NCBI GenBank assembly: GCA_025355505.1
Contig: JANXZM010000051.1
Span: 1-64,000 of the forward strand
Direction of reading: 5' to 3'
Origin: Acidobacteriaceae bacterium
Lineage (GTDB): Bacteria; Acidobacteriota; Terriglobia; Terriglobales; Acidobacteriaceae
DNA length: 64,000 nt
The translations under genes were made by a program, and so were the position numbers. Positions within the stretch are counted from its first letter, which is position 1; every line of letters begins with the position of its first letter. The notes beneath the pieces are model-generated. The model saw only the letters and a program-made list of their open reading frames with translations, made no database searches and was not told the origin of the DNA. This document shows positions 56,701-64,000 of this stretch, one piece after another.

Positions 56701-57657
56701 TCAGGCTCCGACCGGCTGGCCCTGGCTCTTATACCACTCCACCGTACGGCGCAGGCCGTCCTCAAAGTTCACCAGAACCTTGTATCCCAAATGTTTTTGC
56801 GCCTGCGTGATGTCCGCCAGTGAATGTTTGATGTCTCCGCCACGCTCCGGAGCGTACTGGACGGTGCCCTTGAAGCCGGTCAGGTCTTTTAAAGCTTCGA
56901 AAGTTTCATTCAGTGTGGTGCGCTGGCCAGTGGCGCAGTTGAAGACGCGGCCGGCACACTCCGCGGCAGGAGCTGAGCATGCAAGCAAGTTGGCCGACAC
57001 GGCGTTGTCGATGTAGGTGAAATCACGGCTGGTTTCGCCATTGCCAAAAATGGTGGACTGTTCCCCGCGCAGCATCTGCATGCTGAATTTCGCGAGTACG
57101 CCGGAGTAGGGCGAAGATGGATCCTGCCGCGGCCCAAAAATATTGAAGTAGCGCAGGCACACGGTTTCGAGGCCATAGCAACGGTAGAACGACACCATGT
57201 ATAGTTCGCTGGCCAGCTTCGCCACCGCGTAGGGCGAGATCGGGTTGGGGATCATGGCTTCATGTTTTGGAAGGGTCGGAGTATCGCCATAAGCCGACGA
57301 TGAGGCGGCATACACCACCCGCTTCACTTTTGCGTCGCGCGCTGCCACCAGAACATTGACCGTGCCGTCGACATTGGCGCGATTGCTGCCCAGAGGGTCC
57401 AGCACCGATTTCGGGACGGACGGAATGGCTGCCTGGTGCAGCACGTAGTCCACGCCTGCGCATGCTTTGTGCATGGCATTCAGATCGAGGATGTCCGCTT
57501 CGCGGAAGTCCATCCGGGGAAGCACTTCGGTGAGGTTTTCGCGTCTGCCAGTGTCAAAGTTATCGACGCCCCGAACCTGCTCGCCGCGTTCCAACAGCGC
57601 GCGCACCAGCGAGGATCCGATGAAGCCGGCAGCGCCGGTCACGAGGTATTTGGCCAT
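56701..57657 (-). CDS. NAD-dependent nucleotide-sugar epimerase (UDP-hexose 4-epimerase type)
   Basis: 318 residues from ATG 57657 (a longer frame upstream lacks homology). Extended SDR fold: GAAGFIGSSLVRALLERG as NAD-binding loop, ASSSAYG and PYAVAK (catalytic Ser, Tyr, Lys), YFNIFGPRQDP and GNGETSRDFTYIDN. It resembles WbpP/GalE-type UDP-GlcNAc(NAc) 4-epimerases. Likely supplies sugars for an envelope polysaccharide; substrate not determined. Confidence 0.9.
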   Translation of the reverse strand: MAKYLVTGAAGFIGSSLVRALLERGEQVRGVDNFDTGRRENLTEVLPRMDFREADILDLNAMHKACAGVDYVLHQAAIPSVPKSVLDPLGSNRANVDGTVNVLVAARDAKVKRVVYAASSSAYGDTPTLPKHEAMIPNPISPYAVAKLASELYMVSFYRCYGLETVCLRYFNIFGPRQDPSSPYSGVLAKFSMQMLRGEQSTIFGNGETSRDFTYIDNAVSANLLACSAPAAECAGRVFNCATGQRTTLNETFEALKDLTGFKGTVQYAPERGGDIKHSLADITQAQKHLGYKVLVNFEDGLRRTVEWYKSQGQPVGA

Positions 57658-57666
57658 ATGCTTCTG

Positions 57667-57942
57667 ATGATAACGGATGGATTGCCCAGGAGTCCTCGTC
57701 ACCAGAGTAACTTTGTTCCGGAGCCCGCCAAACCGTCCGTCAGCCGCAATAATCCCTGGAGCAAGGATTCAGGACCGGCGAACCCATTTGGCGATGTCGT
57801 AGAACTGTTCTCGGCAGAGCAGTTGGTTCTTCGGGAAGCACTTCGTAATCTCATCGAGAAAGGCTCTCAGGACGTCCGCTTCCAGGCTATTCTTCATGCC
57901 TTGGTCCTGAGCCGTTCTGGTACTGGAGACGGCGTTGCGTAA
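57667..57942 (+). CDS. Possible small hypothetical protein
   Basis: 91 residues from ATG 57667, running away from the epimerase start. Begins MITDGLPRSPRHQSNFVPEP and ends with a helical part (AEQLVLREALRNLIEKGSQD). It stops 27 bp before the end of the convergent PilZ gene, and a perfect 10-bp hairpin (57944-57968) sits between them, which supports a real gene end. No ribosome site, no known family. Confidence 0.35.
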   Translation: MITDGLPRSPRHQSNFVPEPAKPSVSRNNPWSKDSGPANPFGDVVELFSAEQLVLREALRNLIEKGSQDVRFQAILHALVLSRSGTGDGVA

Positions 57943-57943
57943 T

Positions 57944-57968
57944 GGGTCAGTTTAATTCAAACTGACCC
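57944..57968. terminator. Hairpin between convergent genes
   Basis: GGGTCAGTTT / AAACTGACCC perfect arms around AATTC. No long T-run; a possible bidirectional terminator. Confidence 0.5.
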
Positions 57969-57969
57969 G

Positions 57970-58464
57970 CTACCGGGCGCTAGCCCCTTTCAGTGAGGTC
58001 AGGAGCTGATTTAATTGAAGCAGTTGTCCCGGCTCGATTTCGGTGAGCGAAATTCCCATACCGAGGAAGGGGTACGAGGCGCGTACCGTGCCTGCGGTCT
58101 GAATCCCTATGCCGCACGACTTAAGCACGAGATGTACTTTAGTGCCCACGGGAAATGTGGTGCTCATTTCCACGTAGCATCCGTGCAGGCTGATGTCGGT
58201 CAGGGTTCCCCAAATGCGGACGTCGCTGCCCTCAACTCGAAACTCCACGCTGCCCGAACAACGAAGCCGGGGGCTTTTCCGCCGATCTTCCATCACGGGA
58301 GCCGACGTCGCTGCCTGAGCTTTGCCACCGTCCTTTGCAGCTGCATCGGCGGGCGCACATTTCATCACTTCTTTTGTGCGCTGGCGAAGATTGTCTACGC
58401 TGTCGTCGCCCTTACCGGAGTCCGGCGACAAGCCTGGTTGCTTGGAATACGTCTGTGGGTCCAC
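57970..58464 (-). CDS. PilZ domain protein
   Basis: 164 residues from GTG 58464, preceded by GGAGG 5 bp upstream. Earlier in-frame starts would overlap engB and have no ribosome site. N-terminal 80 residues are low in order. The PilZ domain (about 75-160) has both ligand motifs: RKSPR (RxxxR) and DISLHG (DxSxxG). Expected to bind c-di-GMP. engB lies 55 bp upstream in the same orientation. Confidence 0.83.
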   Translation of the reverse strand: MDPQTYSKQPGLSPDSGKGDDSVDNLRQRTKEVMKCAPADAAAKDGGKAQAATSAPVMEDRRKSPRLRCSGSVEFRVEGSDVRIWGTLTDISLHGCYVEMSTTFPVGTKVHLVLKSCGIGIQTAGTVRASYPFLGMGISLTEIEPGQLLQLNQLLTSLKGASAR

Positions 58465-58519
58465 GAGTGCCTCCGAAAGAATGTTGCTATTTGTTGAATC
58501 GGAAGACTGCGGAAAAACT

Positions 58520-59122
58520 TTAGACCGCCGGGAATTGCGATATGGAAGCACGAATCTGCCTCCACAACTCCTCTTTCCCAGTTCCGGTTTTGGCCGAAAA
58601 CGCCACGATGGGAACCCCGCCATAGGCCTCCCCAAGCTTGCGCATTGCCTGCGCCAGTTGGTTGCCAGACAGCCGGTCGCACTTGGTGGCCACAATCGCA
58701 TGCGGTCGTCCTCTGGTCGTTAGGAACTCCAGCAACTGGCCGTCGCTTTCCTGCGGAGGAATGTTCGAATCCACCAGCGCCATGCACAGGGCCAGGCTTG
58801 GGCGCTGGTGCAGATACGGATCCACAAACCGAGCCCAGTCTTCGGAGATTTCGCGGGAGATCTTGGCGTAGCCGTATCCGGGCAGATCGGCGAAAAGCAA
58901 CTCCGGCCTGGGTTGCCCGGCGCGGCGGACTTCAAAAAAGTTAATGCTTCGCGTGCGACCGGGAGTATTGCTGGTGCGGGCCAGCTTCGCGCCCACCAGC
59001 GCATTGATCAAGCTTGATTTCCCGACGTTCGAACGTCCCAGAAAGGCGATCTCCGGCACGCTGGGGGGAGGGAAGTGCGTCAAGTCACTCGCCGACAGCA
59101 TGAAGCGCGCCAGAATCCGCAT
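58520..59122 (-). CDS. engB: Ribosome-biogenesis GTPase EngB/YsxC
   Basis: 200 residues. GTPase motifs in order: GRSNVGKSSLI (P-loop), NTPGRTRSINFF, DLPGYGYAK, TKCD (the NKxD position), SAKTG. Needed for 50S subunit assembly. Full length; ATG 59122. Confidence 0.93.
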   Translation of the reverse strand: MRILARFMLSASDLTHFPPPSVPEIAFLGRSNVGKSSLINALVGAKLARTSNTPGRTRSINFFEVRRAGQPRPELLFADLPGYGYAKISREISEDWARFVDPYLHQRPSLALCMALVDSNIPPQESDGQLLEFLTTRGRPHAIVATKCDRLSGNQLAQAMRKLGEAYGGVPIVAFSAKTGTGKEELWRQIRASISQFPAV

Positions 59123-59180
59123 ACAGACAGTTTCCAGTGTTTGGGTTGCCTATGGCAAGCGCTGCGGAAAAATAAGTTCG

Positions 59181-59354
59181 CTAAAGACCAAGGGGACGTT
59201 TGGGTTCCACGTCCTGCTCCTCGATCGGATGCAGTTTGTGCCAGAGCGTAAGGCCGCCCGCGATGACCAGTCCAATGAGAACGCTAATCAGAAAAAACCA
59301 GCGATACGCCGGCAGCGCGATCAGCAGAATCGCTACGACAGCGATCGCGACCAT
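59181..59354 (-). CDS. Two-helix small membrane protein
   Basis: 57 residues, stop at 59181, 58 bp upstream of engB in the same orientation. Two hydrophobic segments (MVAIAVVAILLIALPAYRWF, then FLISVLIGLVIAGGLTLW) followed by a charged tail HKLHPIEEQDVEPKRP. No clear ribosome site. No known family; perhaps cotranscribed with engB. Confidence 0.5.
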   Translation of the reverse strand: MVAIAVVAILLIALPAYRWFFLISVLIGLVIAGGLTLWHKLHPIEEQDVEPKRPLGL

Positions 59355-59539
59355 GAGACCCGCTGATCCCCTGAAACTGAATCCAAACCGGCTGCCGGTT
59401 CCATGACTTTATTTTAGCGCCGCTATGGGTTGTGTAGAGCGGACACTCTTGTCCGCTGCCTTTGATCTCGATTCTGCTGGGCCGTGTTGCGAGTGGCAAA
59501 TCTTTCTATTTACTCTTGAGGTATTACCCGAATGGTTAA

Positions 59540-59860
59540 GTACCCCCCCCCCCCAATTCGCGCTAAAGTATTGAGGAATAAGGACTTAACTCCAAAGTAT
59601 TCAAAACTAAGGACTTAGCTCGTTTTTCGCTTTGCGCAGGGGCCCGGCAGTGGGCTGATACCCACGGATTGTTTCGAATTGGTATTTTCAAAGAGCGCCG
59701 AAAAATGGGGTTGGGGCAGCTTCGGGGGGCCGTCTTAGTTGACGGACACACCTCAGCCCTGACTCACAGGTCAATTACCATTGTTGCCGACGGTGGGTTA
59801 GAAGTCTGTGCGGGTGATCACAGGATGTTTGTGATGAAAAAGGGCAGTACCCAGTTGCCC
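59540..59860 (-). repeat. Dispersed AAGTCCTT element, copy 3 (inverted)
   Basis: Read on the minus strand: TTTTTCATCACA (from 59841), AAGCTGCCCC (59722), GCTCTTTGA (59696), AAGTCCTT twice (59616 and 59587), then a G-rich end with 12 G. Spacings match copy 1: 119, 26 and 29 bases versus 118, 27 and 29. Confidence 0.7.
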
Positions 59861-59916
59861 GTATCCAGTAGAAGCGCGAACGTGGGTTCCGACTGACGGC
59901 CCTTTTTCTAGTGTGG

Positions 59917-59932
59917 AGAAATGTGTATTTCT
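59917..59932. promoter_or_regulatory. Palindrome upstream of hicAB
   Basis: AGAAAT-GTGT-ATTTCT, perfect 6-bp arms. A candidate operator for the antitoxin, four bases before the predicted -35. Confidence 0.35.
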
Positions 59933-59935
59933 ATG

Positions 59936-59964
59936 TTGATTGGTGTGTACAGCGTGTGTATTAT
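59936..59964 (+). promoter_or_regulatory. Predicted promoter of hicAB
   Basis: TTGATT (59936-59941), 17-base spacer, TATTAT (59959-59964). It lies 25 bp before the hicA start, with another palindrome CTATATAG just after the -10. Confidence 0.5.
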
Positions 59965-59989
59965 TTCTATATAGAGAACGCGAGGAAAC

Positions 59990-60178
59990 ATGCACAGCCG
60001 GGACGTCATGAAGCAGTTAGAGAAAGCCGGCTGGTATGAGGTGAATCAAGTTGGGAGCCACAAACAGTTCAAACACCCAACGAAAAGGGGGAGGGTGACG
60101 GTGCCGCACCCGAACCGGGACATACCGATAGGTACTCTCAAAAGTATCGAGAAACAGGCGGGGATCAAACTGAAGTGA
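59990..60178 (+). CDS. hicA: HicA toxin, mRNA interferase
   Basis: 62 residues, YcfA/HicA double-stranded RNA-binding-like fold. Catalytic His24 in VGSHKQFKHP, followed by GRVTVPHPN and DIPIGTLKSIEKQAGI, as in the family. ATG 59990; CGAGG just upstream. Toxin first, antitoxin second, 25 bp apart. Confidence 0.93.
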   Translation: MHSRDVMKQLEKAGWYEVNQVGSHKQFKHPTKRGRVTVPHPNRDIPIGTLKSIEKQAGIKLK

Positions 60179-60203
60179 TGCCCCGGAGCCAAGGAGTGAA
60201 GTC

Positions 60204-60632
60204 ATGGAATATATCGCCTATCTTCATAAGGACCGGGAATCGGATTACGGCGTGAGCTTCCCGGATTTTCCGGGCTGCATTACCGCTGGAAAAACCCTCG
60301 ACGAAGCGAGCCGTATGGCGGCGGCGGCGCTGGCGCTCCATATCCAGGGCATGATCGAGGACGGAGACGCAGTGCCGGAGCCGTCGAAGCTCGACGATGT
60401 GGCGAAGGACGCGGCGAAGCACGGTGCCATCGCCTTCATGGTAAGCGTGGACGCTCCCGATGCAACGGTGCGGGTTAACATCACGGCGCGGGAAAGCCAG
60501 ATTGAAAAGATCGATGCGTTGGCGGAAGCGGCCGGCATGACGCGGTCAGGCTATATGGTGCGTGCGGCCATCGGAGTCGGCAAAGAGAAGCGGGCCGTGC
60601 GCGCGAAATCGCGCGGCGCGCGGGCCCGTTGA
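60204..60632 (+). CDS. hicB: HicB antitoxin
   Basis: 142 residues. N-terminal HicB partial-RNase-H fold (YIAYLHKDRESDYGVSFPDF, GCITAGKTLDEA), then a C-terminal ribbon-helix-helix-like part (VRVNITARESQIEKIDALAE). It neutralises HicA and probably represses the operon. The final codons (GARAR) are encoded in the start of a 209-bp tandem duplication. Confidence 0.93.
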   Translation: MEYIAYLHKDRESDYGVSFPDFPGCITAGKTLDEASRMAAAALALHIQGMIEDGDAVPEPSKLDDVAKDAAKHGAIAFMVSVDAPDATVRVNITARESQIEKIDALAEAAGMTRSGYMVRAAIGVGKEKRAVRAKSRGARAR

Positions 60633-61026
60633 GATACTCGTTGGCACCCACGTCTCGAACCCCGCGAGAAATGGGCCACCTCCGTTAACGACCTGCGTCC
60701 AAGGTCGCACCCGAGCCGGAAGACACTTTGCGATGGTCTCAGTCAAGGTCCCCGCCCAAGCAGAGCTTGGACGGGGCACCCTCCGGATTTCAAATGATTG
60801 CGATAGGCTGGGTCGCCAGCCGCGGCGCGCGGGCTAGGTGAGATACTCGTCGGCACCCACGTCTCGAACCCCGCGAGAAATGGGCCACCTCCGTTAACGA
60901 CCCGCGCCCAAGGTCGCACCCGAGCCGGAAGACACGTTGCGATGGTCTCAGTCAAGGTCCCCGCCCAAGCAGAGCTTGGACGGGGCACCCTCCGGATTTC
61001 AAATGATTGCGATAGGCCGGGCCGTC
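60613..61026. repeat. 209-bp tandem duplication, two units
   Basis: GAGATACTCG occurs at 60631 and 60840, and the GGCGCGCGGGC block before each is shared. The units differ at few positions. Each contains the hairpin CAAGC-AGA-GCTTG seen at 23891 and 24034. Non-coding apart from the hicB end. Confidence 0.75.
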
Positions 61027-61057
61027 AGGCGTCGTATCGTCGTATCATGGAGGTTAG

Positions 61058-61279
61058 ATGCCTTTCCCCATCAAAATCTGCACCGTCTGCACGGAAGAGT
61101 TTGAGCTGAAGCCGGATAAACCCGGTTTCGCCGACCGCTGCCTGGAGTGCAGCACCCCCGAAATAACGGCGCCCATAACTCAGCGCCGCACGGACGCCGA
61201 CGAGCGCAAGACTGTGAGTGAGGCGAACGAGGCTCGGAGGCAAGCGATGCGCGAACTCCTGTACCGCAAGGACAGCTAA
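61058..61279 (+). CDS. Small zinc-ribbon-like protein
   Basis: 73 residues. GGAGG 8 bp before ATG 61058. Two CxxC pairs (CTVC and CLEC) in a 25-residue span form a likely zinc ribbon. A charged helix follows (ERKTVSEANEARRQAMRELL). Role unknown. Confidence 0.75.
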   Translation: MPFPIKICTVCTEEFELKPDKPGFADRCLECSTPEITAPITQRRTDADERKTVSEANEARRQAMRELLYRKDS

Positions 61280-61444
61280 TCTCCGGCGTCGCATCCCTGG
61301 GGGTTTTTGGCGCAAGGGTGAAATTCAACAGTCGCGTCCCTGAATGATGGGCCATGAGTTCGCGGCGGCATCCCACTCATCGCAAAGAATGCGATGAAGG
61401 TGGCACCCGCGTACGAACTTGTTGGATACATCTGCCGGTTCGAC

Positions 61445-63853
61445 CTACTGCCGGGCCGTAGGAATCTCCTCCGCTGGCGGTGTCGCGATCGGAGCCATGG
61501 TCTCGGCATCAGAAGCTATCTGCGGGAGCGGGCCTTCGAGCGCGACGGCCAGCACCTGGTCCATGTTGTCCACGAAGTGCAATTTCATCGCGCTGCGCAG
61601 GTTCTCCGGCACCTCGGCAACATCTTTTTCATTTTCCAGCGGCAGAATCACTTCGAACAATCCGGCACGATGGGCGGCGAGTAATTTCTCTTTTAGACCG
61701 CCGATGGGAAGCACTTTGCCGCGCAGTGTGATCTCGCCGGTCATGGCGATATCACGACGCACCGGAATCCGGCTCAGCGCGCTGGCCAGGGCGGTTGCGA
61801 TGGTGATGCCGGCGGACGGGCCATCTTTCGGAATCGCACCTTCGGGCACGTGCACATGAATATCCAGGTTGCGATAGAAGTCGCGGGGCAGTCCGAGCCG
61901 CACCGCTCGCGAGCGAATGTACGACATGGCAGCTTGCGCCGATTCCTGCATCACGTCGCCCAGCTGCCCGGTTAAAGTGAGCTTGCCTTTGCCGTCGACC
62001 GCCATGGCCTCGGTGCTCAGGATGGAGCCTCCCACCTCGGTCCAAGCCAAGCCCGTCACCAGGCCGACCTCGCTCTTCTCGTGGGCTAGCGTGTCGCGGA
62101 ACTTCAGAACGCCCAGGTAGTCGCCAATCTTGCCCCCCTGGACCGATGCCGAGAAGCCCGCGCCTTCCTTTACCACCTTGCGCGCAACTTTGCGGCAGAT
62201 GTTGCCAATTTCCCGCTCCAGGTTTCGCACCCCGGCTTCGCGCGTGTAGCCACGAATCAGCTGCCGGATTGCTTCGTCGGAGAACTGCACGTTCTTCTCC
62301 GTCAATCCCGCCTGCAACATCTGCTTCCGCACCAAAAACTGTTTTGCGATCTCGACCTTTTCCAGTTCCGTGTAGCCGTGCAGGCGCAGCACTTCCATGC
62401 GATCCTGCAGGGCGGGCGGAATGGTGTGCAGCACGTTCGCCGTGGCCACGAAGAACACCTGAGACAGGTCGTATTCGACGTCCAGATAGTGATCCACGAA
62501 CATGAAGTTCTGTTCGGGATCGAGAACTTCAAGCAGCGCCGCCGAGGGATCGCCGCGGAAGTCCATCGACATTTTGTCGACTTCGTCCAGCATGAAGACC
62601 GGGTTCTTGGTGCCGGCTTTTTTCATCATCTGGATGATCTGGCCGGGCAGGGCGCCGATGTAGGTGCGGCGATGGCCGCGTATTTCCGCTTCGTCGCGCA
62701 CGCCGCCGAGCGACATCCGCACGAACTTGCGGCCGGTCGCTTTGGCGATGGACATCCCCAGCGAAGTCTTGCCCACGCCGGGAGGGCCGACGAAGCAAAG
62801 GATCGAGCCCTTGGGATTTTTTACCAATTGGCGGACGGCAAGAAATTCAAGAATGCGCTCCTTGATTTTCTCCAGGCCATAGTGATCTTCGTTCAGAGTT
62901 TTCTCAGCACGCGTGATGTTGCGGATTTCTTTTGAGCGCTTCTTCCACGGCACCGCCAGCAGCCAGTCCAGATAGTTGCGAGAAACGGTGGACTCCGCCG
63001 ACATGGGCGGCATGGCTTCCAGTTTTTTCAGTTCCTGGATCGCCTTGTCGCGAACATCCTTGGGCATGCCCGCAGCATCGACCTTCTTCTTCAGCTCGTC
63101 GAATTCGCTTTTTTCGCCGCGCCCCAGTTCCTTCTGAATGGCCTTGATTTTCTCGTTGAGGTAGTACTCTTTCTGCGCCTTCTCCATCTGGCGCTTCACC
63201 CGCGACTGGATGGTGCGGTCCATGTTGAGCTTTTCGATTTCCACGTCAAGCACGTCGCCGATCCGGTTCAAGCGCTCGGCGGGATCGAAGATCTCAAGCA
63301 GTCTCTGCTTTTCTTCGATCGAGAGTTGCAGGTTGGCGGCGATGGTGTCGGTCAGCTTCGCCGGATCTTCCATGCGCACGGCCGCGATCATGGTCTCGTA
63401 ATTCAACGACTGGCAAAGCTTTACATACTGCTCGAACATGGCGGTCACCCGCTGCATGCCCGCTTCAATCTGCGCCGTCGTCTCCGTGGCATACCGGGCG
63501 ACTCGCACAGTGGCCTGGAGATAACCGTCTGTTTCGACGACTTGCAGTATCTTGCCGCGCTCGATGCCTTCGACCAGGACCTTGATGTTCCCGTCGGGCA
63601 GTTTCAGGCTCTGCACGATGTTGACGATGGTGCCGACCTGAAAAATATCACCGGCCTTGGGCTCGTCGATGCTGGCATCGTGCTGGGTGGCAAGAAATAT
63701 CTTCTTGTCTCCGGCCAGAGCTTCTTCGAGCGCACGCACGCTCGACTCCCGGCCCACCACGAACGGAGTCATCATGTGCGGAAAGATGACCACGTCCCGA
63801 ATTGGCATCATGGGCAGTTTCTTGCTCTCGAACTTTTCCTTGGGGTTCGACAA
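61445..63853 (-). CDS. lon: ATP-dependent protease Lon
   Basis: 802 residues. N-terminal LAN domain (begins [20 protein letters not shown]), AAA+ core with [15 protein letters not shown] (Walker A) and MLDEVDKM (Walker B). The serine protease domain has catalytic Ser in [12 protein letters not shown] and Lys in [19 protein letters not shown]. Full-length LonA. 40 bp downstream of clpX in the same orientation, the usual clpX-lon order. Confidence 0.97.
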   Translation of the reverse strand: MSNPKEKFESKKLPMMPIRDVVIFPHMMTPFVVGRESSVRALEEALAGDKKIFLATQHDASIDEPKAGDIFQVGTIVNIVQSLKLPDGNIKVLVEGIERGKILQVVETDGYLQATVRVARYATETTAQIEAGMQRVTAMFEQYVKLCQSLNYETMIAAVRMEDPAKLTDTIAANLQLSIEEKQRLLEIFDPAERLNRIGDVLDVEIEKLNMDRTIQSRVKRQMEKAQKEYYLNEKIKAIQKELGRGEKSEFDELKKKVDAAGMPKDVRDKAIQELKKLEAMPPMSAESTVSRNYLDWLLAVPWKKRSKEIRNITRAEKTLNEDHYGLEKIKERILEFLAVRQLVKNPKGSILCFVGPPGVGKTSLGMSIAKATGRKFVRMSLGGVRDEAEIRGHRRTYIGALPGQIIQMMKKAGTKNPVFMLDEVDKMSMDFRGDPSAALLEVLDPEQNFMFVDHYLDVEYDLSQVFFVATANVLHTIPPALQDRMEVLRLHGYTELEKVEIAKQFLVRKQMLQAGLTEKNVQFSDEAIRQLIRGYTREAGVRNLEREIGNICRKVARKVVKEGAGFSASVQGGKIGDYLGVLKFRDTLAHEKSEVGLVTGLAWTEVGGSILSTEAMAVDGKGKLTLTGQLGDVMQESAQAAMSYIRSRAVRLGLPRDFYRNLDIHVHVPEGAIPKDGPSAGITIATALASALSRIPVRRDIAMTGEITLRGKVLPIGGLKEKLLAAHRAGLFEVILPLENEKDVAEVPENLRSAMKLHFVDNMDQVLAVALEGPLPQIASDAETMAPIATPPAEEIPTARQ

Positions 63854-63893
63854 CGCGGTCTCCCGTCTCTGGTCTTGGATTGCCTGCTGCTGC

Positions 63894-64000
63894 TTAACTT
63901 GCCGCTTTCTCGATCATGGCCAGCGACACGTTCCGCTTCTCCACCATCTCGCGGGTCACTTCAAATTCCTTAACCTTCTTCTGGCTGGGCAGACTATACA
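63894..64000 (-). CDS. clpX: ATP-dependent Clp protease subunit ClpX, C-terminal fragment
   Basis: The last 35 codons, cut by the window edge. Reads [18 protein letters not shown] then a Lys/Glu-rich tail, ending AAS. The Y-x-LPS motif matches the ClpX C-terminus, and its position before lon fits the common clpX-lon order. Confidence 0.75.
   Translation of the reverse strand, partial: YSLPSQKKVKEFEVTREMVEKRNVSLAMIEKAAS

Larger units (their letters stand above)
59355..59989. other. Intergenic region with dispersed element and hicAB promoter
   Basis: Contains a GCGGACA palindrome (59432-59456), a run of 12 C (59543-59554), copy 3 of the AAGTCCTT element (59540-59860, minus orientation) and the predicted hicAB promoter. 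Confidence 0.6.

Overview
The window is a chromosomal segment of a GC-rich, Gram-negative, aerobic heterotroph, most likely a soil Acidobacteriota of the Terriglobia (Koribacter/Sulfotelmatobacter-like) lineage. This is inferred from content, not from a database search: an acidobacterial-type VWFA protein, a very large TonB receptor with an N-terminal carboxypeptidase-regulatory domain, a partial ATP synthase cluster, YyaL- and M28-type proteins, and many small palindromic intergenic repeats. No rRNA, tRNA, CRISPR array, intact insertion sequence or prophage was seen.

Layout. 1-4.0 kb: a truncated membrane protein, a 45-residue exported peptide, and the minus-strand group PAS/degenerate-GGDEF - motA - motB. 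4-8.3 kb: repeat-rich DNA with two hypotheticals, a serine hydrolase and a SnoaL-like remnant. 8.4-17.5 kb: YyaL-like protein, M20 deacylase, alpha/beta hydrolase, glycerate 2-kinase, a beta-barrel protein, tatA-tatC, an M28/glutaminyl-cyclase-like lipoprotein and a small c-type haem protein. 18-27.5 kb: lysS, a 1170-residue GH18/polysaccharide-deacetylase/GT2 fusion, pruA and a second serine hydrolase. 27.7-36.4 kb: a TonB receptor, a VWFA protein, a fused MoaD-MoaE (MoaX-type) and a HEAT-repeat/PilZ protein. 36.6-38.7 kb: atpZ-atpI-atpB-atpE, without the F1 genes. 38.8-40.6 kb: a zinc peptidase with TPR-like repeats. 40.7-50.9 kb: nuoA-[PH-like gene]-C-D-H-J-K-L-M-N, lacking nuoB, E, F, G and I. 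51-59.4 kb: PilZ and pseudo-receiver pair, thioredoxin-like protein, GAF-AMIN-amidase, sugar epimerase, PilZ protein and engB. 60-64 kb: hicAB, a zinc-ribbon protein, lon and the end of clpX.

How the genes fit together. The Nuo and Atp clusters are the membrane parts of respiration; their catalytic Fe-S/flavin and F1 partners must lie elsewhere. motAB with a degenerate GGDEF neighbour, plus three proteins with PilZ domains, point to c-di-GMP control of motility or surface behaviour. clpX-lon, tatAC, lysS and engB are housekeeping. The GH18-deacetylase-GT2 fusion, the epimerase and the amidase act on the cell envelope or exopolysaccharide.

The most unusual non-coding signal is a set of dispersed repeats. 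One is a roughly 300-400 bp element present three times with conserved block spacing (about 7.9, 24.3 and 59.7 kb). Another is a family of inverted heptamer repeats placed in gaps of the nuo and atp operons and also translated as the N-terminus of the VWFA protein. Others are palindromes next to gene ends or inside genes (tatA, the TonB receptor stop codon).
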